NCBI GenBank assembly: GCA_018669975.1
Contig: JABHSK010000009.1
Coordinates: 1-64,000, forward strand
Direction of reading: 5' to 3'
Source: Candidatus Parcubacteria bacterium
Lineage (GTDB): Bacteria > Patescibacteria > ABY1 > UBA1558 > GWA2-36-10
DNA: 64,000 nucleotides
The notes under the pieces are model-generated. The model saw only the letters and a program-made list of their open reading frames with translations, was not told where the DNA came from and did not search any database. Both the position numbers and the translations under genes were made by a program. Shown here one piece after another: positions 33,234 to 40,038 of this stretch (position 1 is its first letter; the number at the start of each line of letters is the position of its first letter).

Positions 33234-33648
33234 TGATAATTTTCCTTTTATCACCTTCTAAATTTTCTATTTTTATTTTAATAGTACTATCAGGTAAATT
33301 AATAATTTTATCAGCCCATTCAATTACTACCACGGAATTATCAAAAGCCAAATAATCACTTAGACCAATATCAGCTAAATCCTCCTGCCCTTCCAATCGA
33401 TAGCAGTCAACATGAACTATCCTTCTTATCTTACCAACTTCTACGTCATAAACTTTCATTAAAACAAAAGTCGGACTAGTAATATTTTCTTCTACCCCCA
33501 TAGCTTTAGCCAGCGCCTTAACAAACACTGTCTTGCCAGCGCCCAAATTACCAGATAGAGCCAAGACTTCGCCCCCCTGTAAACTTTTGGCTACCTCCTG
33601 GGCTATGCGACCTGTTTCTTCTACATTGTTACTTATATATTCTTTCAT
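33226..33648 (-). CDS. tsaE: tRNA threonylcarbamoyladenosine biosynthesis ATPase TsaE
   Basis: 140-aa P-loop ATPase of the t6A complex. Walker A GNLGAGKT near residues 33-40, SPTFVLM segment near residue 58, HVDCYRL near residue 80 and VVVIEWADKI near residue 108 are diagnostic. It follows tsaD by 8 bp on the same strand, so TsaD and TsaE, partners in the bacterial t6A machine, are co-expressed. TsaB and TsaC are not in the window. Length is typical. Confidence 0.95.
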   Translation of the reverse strand: MKEYISNNVEETGRIAQEVAKSLQGGEVLALSGNLGAGKTVFVKALAKAMGVEENITSPTFVLMKVYDVEVGKIRRIVHVDCYRLEGQEDLADIGLSDYLAFDNSVVVIEWADKIINLPDSTIKIKIENLEGDKRKIIID

Positions 33649-33656
33649 ATCTTATA

Positions 33657-34709
33657 TTATATTTTATTTTTGGTTAATTGCCAATTAGACTTTGGTTGTA
33701 GCTCGAAAATATCCCTACCCTTTAATAACCCTTTAGTGGATTTTGATAATCTATAATAAGCTGCAGCAGCTACCATAGCAGCATTATCACCACTGTGCTT
33801 TATGTCTGGTGAAAAAAATGGTAGTTGCATACTCTTAGCCGTAGCTGTTAAAGCTTGACGTAGAGCAGTGTTGGCGGCTACGCCACCTGCCACCATAATT
33901 GAACTTACCTTATATTCTTGAGCAGCTTTGGTAGTTTTAGAAATCAAAATATCTACTACTGCCTGCTGAAATGAAGCGCACATATCCGCTACGTCCTGTT
34001 TATTTATATCTTTTTTCTTCTCCAGGGTATATAACACCGCTGTCTTGAGTCCGGATAAACTAAAATTATAATTTGGTTTATCCAACATCGGTCGTGGTAA
34101 CTTATAAGCCTGATTATTTCCTTGCTCAGCTAATTTACCAACTATTGGTCCACCTGGATAACCAAGTGATAACAACTTGGCTACTTTATCAAATGCTTCT
34201 CCTACTGCATCATCGATGGTTTGACCAATTAATTGATACTCTCCATGATCTTTCATTAAAACTAATTCTGTATGACCACCAGATACAATTAATACTAGAG
34301 CTGGAAAATACTGCTGACTATTTTTTACCAACTCTGAATTACTTAGCCAATTGGAGTACACATGTCCTTCCATATGATTAACTGGTAATAGTGGTAAGTC
34401 ACTAGCATAAGCTAGAGCTTTAGCAGTCGCTATACCCAAAAGAAGCGCAGACACTAAACCTGGCCCAGAAGTGACCGTTATATAATCAATGCCCTTTAAT
34501 TTATTTTTACCTAAGGTATTGTCAATTAGAGGAATAATTGTTTCTAGATGTTTACGGGCAGCTACCTCAGGTACTACTCCACCATATTTTTTATGAATAT
34601 CAATTTGAGAATAAATCTGATTTTTTTCCAACTGCAAAGAACCCTTATCGCCCTTTAGTAAGGCGATAGCTGTTTCGTCACAAGATGATTCTATGGCTAA
34701 TACTTTCAT
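33657..34709 (-). CDS. tsaD: tRNA N6-adenosine threonylcarbamoyltransferase TsaD
   Basis: 350-aa ASKHA-fold enzyme that transfers the threonylcarbamoyl group to A37 of ANN-decoding tRNAs. Motifs: LAIESSCDETAIAL at the N-terminus, PEVAARKHLE with the metal-binding HxxxH region extended by VNHMEGHVYSNW, IVSGGHTELV, GEAFDKVAKLL, YPGGP, and GGVAANTALR. An extended -10 (TGTTATAAT) ends 7 nt before the ATG, so the tsaD-tsaE mRNA is probably leaderless. Confidence 0.97.
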   Translation of the reverse strand: MKVLAIESSCDETAIALLKGDKGSLQLEKNQIYSQIDIHKKYGGVVPEVAARKHLETIIPLIDNTLGKNKLKGIDYITVTSGPGLVSALLLGIATAKALAYASDLPLLPVNHMEGHVYSNWLSNSELVKNSQQYFPALVLIVSGGHTELVLMKDHGEYQLIGQTIDDAVGEAFDKVAKLLSLGYPGGPIVGKLAEQGNNQAYKLPRPMLDKPNYNFSLSGLKTAVLYTLEKKKDINKQDVADMCASFQQAVVDILISKTTKAAQEYKVSSIMVAGGVAANTALRQALTATAKSMQLPFFSPDIKHSGDNAAMVAAAAYYRLSKSTKGLLKGRDIFELQPKSNWQLTKNKI

Positions 34710-34716
34710 ATGTATA

Positions 34717-34725
34717 ATTATAACA
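34717..34725 (-). promoter_or_regulatory. Extended -10 promoter of tsaD-tsaE
   Basis: The minus strand reads TGTTATAAT, 7 nt from the ATG at 34709, the same geometry as at 2212-2220. Confidence 0.7.
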
Positions 34726-34785
34726 GATTTGCTAATTTAAATTAAAAAGAAGCTTTTGTCAATTCCCTAAGAACACCCTTAAACC

Positions 34786-34813
34786 TTGACAAATAAGCGT
34801 TTTTATGTAAAAA
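34786..34813 (+). promoter_or_regulatory. Promoter of the cupin gene
   Basis: TTGACA (34786-34791), 16-bp spacer, TAAAAA (34808-34813). It leaves a leader of about 60 nt with GGAGGT before the ATG. Confidence 0.55.
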
Positions 34814-34878
34814 TAGTCAGTTCGTACTTTAAGTTTACCTAATATTAAGCTATACACACTCAAACTTGGAGGTAAGTC

Positions 34879-35379
34879 ATGCTTATACTGCCCGATGCTC
34901 AAAAGGTAGCTATTATCGATCCCAGAAAAAAAATGGGAGAAGAAGGTCAATATACCACTCACACTGGTAGCCAAGAAGCTCTCGAAACCGTCATCGGAGA
35001 TGCTCGCGAAGCAGGAATGGAACTTCGCTACTATTACACCGATATGTCCGATGGTAACGGAGAAAATGTGCCAATCAAGGTGATTGTCACCGAAATCCCC
35101 CCTTATCACGTACAGCCATTCCACACCCACTCCAATGTCCATGAAGTTTCCACAGTCCTATTTGGTGAAGTGGTCGCTGTCGACAGCGATACTTTAGTGG
35201 AAGCAAATCACCAGGAAATTGAAGAAGTGGGTACTGTAGTCAAACGAGGTGGCTCGATAATCGCCGATCGTGGTGTGCGACACACTGTCGCTAACTTCTC
35301 TGACAGTGTAGCTGTCTTTATCACCCAAAACGTTCTACCTCTGCCTAAGGGCGAGGATTTCGAACCTGATTGGAAATAG
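34879..35379 (+). CDS. Cupin-domain protein
   Basis: 166 aa. Start fixed by GGAGGT. The single cupin barrel occupies about residues 60-155. Motif 1 is PFHTHSNVHEVSTVLFGEV (two His spaced HxH, then Glu and Gly) and motif 2 is DRGVRHTVANFSD (third His, then Asn), so a metal site is intact. Cupins include isomerases, dioxygenases and sugar-binding proteins; nothing narrows the substrate. It is GC-richer than flanking genes (28 of 60 G/C at 35041-35100) and stands alone with its own promoter and terminator. Confidence 0.85.
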   Translation: MLILPDAQKVAIIDPRKKMGEEGQYTTHTGSQEALETVIGDAREAGMELRYYYTDMSDGNGENVPIKVIVTEIPPYHVQPFHTHSNVHEVSTVLFGEVVAVDSDTLVEANHQEIEEVGTVVKRGGSIIADRGVRHTVANFSDSVAVFITQNVLPLPKGEDFEPDWK

Positions 35380-35389
35380 CTAAATATCC

Positions 35390-35416
35390 ACGGGTCCCAA
35401 GGGGCCCGTTTTTTAT
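35390..35416 (+). terminator. Terminator of the cupin gene
   Basis: ACGGGTCC-caag-GGGCCCGT (one G-U) followed by TTTTTTATT. The tract touches the stop of the convergent 88-aa gene. Confidence 0.9.
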
Positions 35417-35679
35417 TGCTTTATAGTTTCTTCGTATTCTGGAAAATACTCCTGTATTACTCGGAGATTGAATTCTTTGAGAATTGATTCCTGGGGCTCA
35501 TTGTCTAATAAAAACATAAATGAATTTAAAACCAATTGTCCTGGCGTAAGCTTTTCTTCGGTAAGCTCAATCCAGTGCTCTCTTTCTAAAGTCACTTGAT
35601 ATTCATCTTGACCAATGGTTACCACAAACAACCAGTCTCCGTCCTTAGCTTTTTGTTCTTTTATCTTGATATTGTCCAT
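35413..35679 (-). CDS. Hypothetical small protein, 88 aa
   Basis: Acidic soluble protein starting MDNIKIKEQKAKDGDWLF, with alternating strand-like residues up to about 45 (FVVTIGQDEYQVTL) and a helical second half. The family is not recognised. A TATAAT box lies only 6 nt from the ATG, suggesting a leaderless mRNA. It is convergent with the cupin gene and divergent from trmB. Confidence 0.7.
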   Translation of the reverse strand: MDNIKIKEQKAKDGDWLFVVTIGQDEYQVTLEREHWIELTEEKLTPGQLVLNSFMFLLDNEPQESILKEFNLRVIQEYFPEYEETIKQ

Positions 35680-35685
35680 AATAAA

Positions 35686-35691
35686 ATTATA
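35686..35691 (-). promoter_or_regulatory. -10 box of the 88-aa gene
   Basis: The minus strand TATAAT is 6 nt from the ATG. The -35 is poor. Confidence 0.5.
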
Positions 35692-35724
35692 TAGTAAGGT
35701 TTAGTTAGTTAGATATATTGTAAT

Positions 35725-36366
35725 ATGCCTAGAAAAAAAATACAAAGATTCAAAGAATTAGAAAAATTGAGTAACGTAGCTCAGTTGTCACAAACTGATG
35801 CTAAACAAAAATTACAAAATTTTTTAAACAACTCTAAACCAACCTTAGAGCTAGCTTGCGGTAAAGGTGAATACACCATTGCCTTAGCTGAAAGATTCCC
35901 TGATATGAAATTTATTGGCATTGATGTACAAGGTGAAAGAATTTGGTATGGTGCTAAACAAGCTTTGGATAAAAAACTAGACAACGTCTTTTTTTTAAGA
36001 GTTCAAATAGAAGACTTACAAAAATACTTTACTGATAATTCAATAGCAGAAATTTGGATTACTTTTCCAGATCCCTTTCCACGCAAGAAGCAAATCAAAA
36101 AAAGATTAACCTCGCCACGATTTCTACAAATTTATAAACACCTATTACAGGCAAAAGGATTAGTAAACTTAAAAACAGATGATGAATCACTATTTGATTA
36201 TTCTGTAGAAATGGCAGAGGCTATCGGGGCTAATATCATTACACACATAAAAGACATTTATAACCAAAGAGTGAGCCTGCACTTACTTGATATTCAAACA
36301 TACTATGAAAAAATACACCTGGAAAAGGGTGCGACTATAAATTACTTAAAATTTAACTTTAATTAG
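35725..36366 (+). CDS. trmB: tRNA (guanine-N7-)-methyltransferase TrmB
   Basis: 213-aa SAM-dependent enzyme making m7G46 in tRNA. Motifs: LELACGKGEYTIALAERFPD (SAM-binding glycine loop), IGIDVQGERIWYGAKQA, IWITFPDPFPRKKQIKKRLTSPRFL (the TrmB PDPxxKxxHxKRR-type active segment, here without the His), and LKTDDESLFDYS. A TATATT box lies only 5 nt from the ATG. The length is typical. Confidence 0.95.
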   Translation: MPRKKIQRFKELEKLSNVAQLSQTDAKQKLQNFLNNSKPTLELACGKGEYTIALAERFPDMKFIGIDVQGERIWYGAKQALDKKLDNVFFLRVQIEDLQKYFTDNSIAEIWITFPDPFPRKKQIKKRLTSPRFLQIYKHLLQAKGLVNLKTDDESLFDYSVEMAEAIGANIITHIKDIYNQRVSLHLLDIQTYYEKIHLEKGATINYLKFNFN

Positions 36367-36372
36367 TTTATA

Positions 36373-36401
36373 TTGACATTTTTTATAAAATATGGTATAA
36401 T
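36373..36401 (+). promoter_or_regulatory. Full-consensus promoter of the surface protein gene
   Basis: TTGACA (36373-36378), 17-bp spacer, TATAAT (36396-36401), with an extended TGg in front of the -10. It is among the best promoters in the window. Confidence 0.92.
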
Positions 36402-36430
36402 GCTCTATTCCCTAAAATTAAACTAGTGAT

Positions 36431-37843
36431 ATGAAAAATTTCTTAAAAATATTCTTAATATTAGTACTATTTACTGGTATTTTAGCTCCTAAAGCTGACG
36501 CCTCAGGTAATTTGCTTATCAATAATATTAGTATTGATAACTTTATTAATGGCTCAGCTGAAATAAGATGGCGCACTAGCGAAACTAGCCGTGGCTTAGT
36601 TTATTTTGGTGAGGATAGAGAAAATCTGAACTACTTTGTTTCCTCAGGTAGCTATCAAAAATATCATCGCGCCTATTTCAATGGTCTAGAAGAAGATAAA
36701 ATTTATTATTATAAAATTATAGCTTTTACTCGTGACGGTGATGGTTCTGAAACTTTTGTTCAAAGTTTTAACACAAATGATATGATAGATACCGTTAAGC
36801 CTGATTTTACAAATGCAGAAATACTGCACACTACCGGTGATACCGTCAGCCTGTCCTGGTCAACCAATGAAGAGACGGTGGCCCAAATATACTATGGTGA
36901 TGATTTAGATGAAATGAATAGTGTAGCCAACTATGGAGCATTCCATAAAGACCATGAATTAATTATCTACCATTTAGCTCAAGGCCAAAGATTCTATCTA
37001 AAAATAATTGCTAAAGATAGAGGTAATAATACTAAAAGTTCAGATATATTTATCTTTAATACTCACGGACCAAATATAAGTAATGCTGTATTAGAGCTCT
37101 ACGATCTCGAACCTCTAAATTTTAATGAAGACCTAATCCAAGCCAAACAAGTAACTGTAAAATTTAAAAGTAATTTAGTATCTAGAAGTCAAATTTGGTA
37201 TGGTACTGCACCTGGTGCATACACAAAACTTGAACAAATCAACCAAGCTCTCCGTGATACTGAACATAAAATAACTCTAAAGGGTCTTGAACCCAATACA
37301 AGCTATTATTATATAATCGACCTATATGATGGGCTCTATGGTCGAGCTAAACGTACACAAGAATATAGTTTTACTACTCAACCAGAACAAAAACCATACG
37401 TGTTAGGAACAAAAATTGTTTCAGATGACATAGACAGTGATGGTGATGGCCTATCAGATAACTATGAAATAAATATAGGTACCAATCCGCTAGAACGTGA
37501 CAGTGATGGTGATGGTTATTCAGACGGCACTGAAGTACGACATGGGTATGACCCAAATGGTCCTGGAAAAATAATTAAATTAATTTATAATAAACCTAGA
37601 ATAGCTAACACCGTAGAGCAAGTGAAGGCTATCGAGCTTAAAAACTTACTAGAGAGTGAATTGGGGCAACTAAAATTAGGTCGCGAAGACTGGTTCACAG
37701 TAGTTAATGCTTACATCTACGGTGAGTATCCAGCACACGCCATTGCTCAAAGCATCCGCTTTGGTGGCAAGACAGTGCATCCAACTATTGGTTGGAATGC
37801 TTGGAAAAATACTAATGATTACCAAAGTTATATAAATCGATAA
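36431..37843 (+). CDS. Exported Fn3-like/Ca-binding repeat surface protein
   Basis: 470 aa with a signal peptide (MKNFLKIFLILVLFTGILAP, cleavage probably after ADA). Residues ~28-330 contain three fibronectin III-like units with W-[RS]-T-[NS]-E and YYYKI-type strands. Residues ~345-380 hold thrombospondin type-3-like calcium loops (DIDSDGDGLSDNYE, RDSDGDGYSDGTE). The C-terminus (~395-470) has a helical EDWFTVVNAYIYGEYP module that resembles repeats in the exported protein at 48019-49449. It is probably anchored or assembled on the cell surface. The consensus promoter suggests high expression. Confidence 0.85.
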   Translation: MKNFLKIFLILVLFTGILAPKADASGNLLINNISIDNFINGSAEIRWRTSETSRGLVYFGEDRENLNYFVSSGSYQKYHRAYFNGLEEDKIYYYKIIAFTRDGDGSETFVQSFNTNDMIDTVKPDFTNAEILHTTGDTVSLSWSTNEETVAQIYYGDDLDEMNSVANYGAFHKDHELIIYHLAQGQRFYLKIIAKDRGNNTKSSDIFIFNTHGPNISNAVLELYDLEPLNFNEDLIQAKQVTVKFKSNLVSRSQIWYGTAPGAYTKLEQINQALRDTEHKITLKGLEPNTSYYYIIDLYDGLYGRAKRTQEYSFTTQPEQKPYVLGTKIVSDDIDSDGDGLSDNYEINIGTNPLERDSDGDGYSDGTEVRHGYDPNGPGKIIKLIYNKPRIANTVEQVKAIELKNLLESELGQLKLGREDWFTVVNAYIYGEYPAHAIAQSIRFGGKTVHPTIGWNAWKNTNDYQSYINR

Positions 37844-37848
37844 AAAAT

Positions 37849-37877
37849 AAAAAATCCTGTTCTTAGCAGGATTTTTT
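37849..37877 (+). terminator. Terminator of the surface protein gene
   Basis: AAAATCCTG-ttcttag-CAGGATTTTTT. Confidence 0.9.
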
Positions 37878-37897
37878 AATTATGGATAGCCATAAGT

Positions 37898-37926
37898 TTG
37901 ACACTCCCACCTGTCAGGAGTATAAT
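37898..37926 (+). promoter_or_regulatory. Full-consensus promoter of the micro-ORF transcript
   Basis: TTGACA (37898-37903), exactly 17 bp, TATAAT (37921-37926). Both hexamers match consensus at every position. Confidence 0.93.
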
Positions 37927-37936
37927 ACTTGGCAGA

Positions 37937-38032
37937 ATGCTGAAAAAAATAATACAACATAAAAAACGCTATCGAAAATACCGCTGCTTAAATTTTTTCC
38001 AAAAATATATTGAACATAAAACGTTCCGTTAA
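37937..38032 (+). CDS. 31-aa highly basic micro-ORF (candidate small protein)
   Basis: ATG at 37937 is 10 nt after a perfect -10, so the start codon would sit at or within a few nt of the transcript 5' end, matching the leaderless pattern seen elsewhere in the window. The peptide has 7 Lys, 4 Arg, 2 His and a single Glu (for example KKIIQHKKRYRKYR), with one Cys. The TAA stop lies in the loop of the terminator at 38021-38049. It may be a nucleic-acid- or ribosome-binding small protein, a leader peptide for the following AsnRS-like gene, or a chance ORF in an sRNA. It does not match any small ribosomal protein I know. No SD is present. Confidence 0.5.
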   Translation: MLKKIIQHKKRYRKYRCLNFFQKYIEHKTFR

Positions 38033-38049
38033 TCCGGGACGTTTTTTTA
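38021..38049 (+). terminator. Terminator of the micro-ORF transcript
   Basis: ACGTTCC-gttaatcc-GGGACGT (one G-U) followed by TTTTTTTAT. It lies 22 bp before the AsnRS-like ATG. Confidence 0.85.
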
Positions 38050-38070
38050 TAAGCTAATAATTAACAAAAA

Positions 38071-39081
38071 ATGCTTATGAACAAAACACAAACTGCTCGC
38101 CTAGAGGGCTTTGTCCTCAAAGAGGCAGAAAAATTTTTTGCAGACAAAGGATTCGTGCCACTGTTTCCACCAAAAGTGGTCCGTGCTTCTGGCGCCTGTG
38201 AAAACATCAACACTCTATTCGAAGTTAGTGTTGATAATAATCACAAATGGTTTAATAGAAATGCCTACCTATCACAAACCGGTCAACTATATTTAGAGGC
38301 CATGGTACCGTCCCTACAAAAAGTATATTGCGTTGGTCCATCATTTAGAGCCGAGGAAAAAATTGATAATAGGCACCTAACAGAATTTACCATGCTGGAA
38401 ATAGAATTTGCTGGAAATTTTGAGGAACTATTAGAATACGAAGAAAGCCTAATACACCATCTAGCACAAAAAGTGTCACAACACCCAAAGGCCCAGGAAG
38501 ACTTTGGTTTAAACGGTAAAGACTTGGAAAGACTGACTAAGTGTCCAACAAAATTCCAACGCTTTACCTATGATCAGGCTATTAAAAAACTAGAAGCGCT
38601 GGGAGAAGATATTAACTGGGGCGATGACATTTCTAGCCAAAGAGAAAAACTATTACTAGCAACGGTTGATAATCAACCGTTATTTATTACCCATTATCCT
38701 GACCCAATGTATGAAGAGCATAATGACATTGAAGTAGAAAAATTCTTCAACATGCTACCTTCTAAAGATAATCCCGGCCGGGTACTGAGTTCTGACCTGA
38801 TATTACCTTTTGGTGGAGAAGCAGTCGGAGCAGCTGCTCGAGTGCATATTTTAGAAGAATTAATAAGACGCTTAAAAAATTCCAAAATGTTCAAACGCCT
38901 AGAAGCTAAAGGTGGAGATCTAGATGACTTTGGGTGGTATATTGAACAAATAAAAAAGAATGGAGCAGTGCCCCATGCTGGCTGTGGTTTTGGTATGTCT
39001 AGAATACTTCAATATATCAGCGGCAAAACTAATATCACCGAAGCTGTTACCTTTCCCTCCAATAAAGGTAATATAATCTAG
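38071..39081 (+). CDS. AsnRS/AspRS-like class II catalytic core without anticodon domain (possible AsnA-type asparagine synthetase)
   Basis: 336 aa that align only with the catalytic domain of class IIb synthetases. Motif 1 region FPPKVVRASGACENINTLF, then YLSQTGQLYLEAMV, motif 2 GPSFRAEEKIDNRHLTEFTMLE, and motif 3 HAGCGFGMSRILQYISG (GFGMSR instead of GLGLER). The N-terminal OB-fold anticodon-binding domain is absent. Archaeal AS-AR (AsnRS paralogue) has this layout and makes asparagine from aspartate and ATP; LysRS-like paralogues are another option. Motif 3 keeps the Arg. The first codons are ATG-CTT-ATG, so the start could be either ATG. It ends in a 4-nt CTAG overlap with the convergent pilX-like gene. 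Confidence 0.8.
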   Translation: MLMNKTQTARLEGFVLKEAEKFFADKGFVPLFPPKVVRASGACENINTLFEVSVDNNHKWFNRNAYLSQTGQLYLEAMVPSLQKVYCVGPSFRAEEKIDNRHLTEFTMLEIEFAGNFEELLEYEESLIHHLAQKVSQHPKAQEDFGLNGKDLERLTKCPTKFQRFTYDQAIKKLEALGEDINWGDDISSQREKLLLATVDNQPLFITHYPDPMYEEHNDIEVEKFFNMLPSKDNPGRVLSSDLILPFGGEAVGAAARVHILEELIRRLKNSKMFKRLEAKGGDLDDFGWYIEQIKKNGAVPHAGCGFGMSRILQYISGKTNITEAVTFPSNKGNII

Positions 39082-39488
39082 GGAACCAACTCATCCCAAG
39101 CACAATTTGAAATTTCCTGCGTGCAGGTATATCTAACCTTGCGCGTGGCCTCCGTAGTACTGGCAGTAGATTGTATATTAGAATTACAAACTCCGCCACC
39201 AGCACAACCACCGCTCTCCACAAACTGACTAGATACATTTATATTATCAACGCTTATGTCGCTGAATATTAAATTATTGGGTTGCTTCCTAAGCTGCATT
39301 AATGATTCCTCTACTCCTGATTCAGCTGCATAAAAAGTACGTATGGAATCTTTAAAAGACAACATACTAGACTTATTATTCAGCGATATAACCATAACCG
39401 ATAAAGAAATAGATAAAATAACCGCTGCTGTTACTATGGCAGCAATTAGGGCGGTGGCTCCGGATTGTGATTTTATAATTTCTTTCAT
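39078..39488 (-). CDS. PilX-like minor pilus protein
   Basis: 136 aa. The N-terminus has a short hydrophilic leader then GATALIAAIVTAAVILSISL (single long hydrophobic helix), followed by FYAAESGVEESLMQLR, the hallmark of PilX-type pilus assembly proteins. The C-terminal domain has four cysteines (GGCAGGGVC, YTCTQEISNCAW) likely paired outside the cell. Last gene of the pilus operon, 4 nt after the PilW-like gene. Like other PilX proteins it has no strict FTLIE motif. Confidence 0.8.
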   Translation of the reverse strand: MKEIIKSQSGATALIAAIVTAAVILSISLSVMVISLNNKSSMLSFKDSIRTFYAAESGVEESLMQLRKQPNNLIFSDISVDNINVSSQFVESGGCAGGGVCNSNIQSTASTTEATRKVRYTCTQEISNCAWDELVP

Positions 39489-39492
39489 AAGA

Positions 39493-40038
39493 CTAGCGAA
39501 TACTCATAAACGTATCAAAAGATTGCTGTGAGTACCCATGTAAGTTTAAAATATTTCCTGATGTTAGTACAAAATTTATTTCTGTGCCAGCAATAAAACT
39601 ACCACTACTATCTAATGTTGGAGATAGGACAAAATTACTTGCTACAACTGTATTAGTGTTTAAAATAATAGGAGTAGCTGTTGATTGGTCTGGAAATCCA
39701 GCTCCAACATCTTCTGTTTCTCTATACACTAAATTACCTAACTCTAGATGCAAACTAAATCTAGTTGTTGTTGCTTTATAAAAATGCAATTGATCAGGAT
39801 CTGGGCTAACATTAATTATCGTATCAACATTATGTATATTATTGTTAATAAAATTCATGACAAAACGAGCATTATTTTGAACTTCATTGGAGGCTTTTAT
39901 TTTTTTACGCACGTTCAAAACATTCATTACCAAACTACTAATAACCATCAAAATCATACTAGTAACAAAAATATATACTAGAGTTTCTATTAAGGTAAAA
40001 CCTTTGCCGTTATTTGTAATTGATATTTTTTTTATCAT
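39493..40038 (-). CDS. PilW/GspJ-like minor prepilin
   Basis: 181 aa. Leader KKISITNNGKG, then FTLIETLVYIFVTSMILMVI: prepilin peptidase site with Glu at +5 and a long helix. The globular part (from ~residue 45) contains NARFVMNFINNNIHN, typical of GspJ/PilW pseudopilins, followed by beta strands. Its ATG overlaps the stop of the preceding propeller prepilin by 4 bp. Confidence 0.88.
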   Translation of the reverse strand: MIKKISITNNGKGFTLIETLVYIFVTSMILMVISSLVMNVLNVRKKIKASNEVQNNARFVMNFINNNIHNVDTIINVSPDPDQLHFYKATTTRFSLHLELGNLVYRETEDVGAGFPDQSTATPIILNTNTVVASNFVLSPTLDSSGSFIAGTEINFVLTSGNILNLHGYSQQSFDTFMSIR

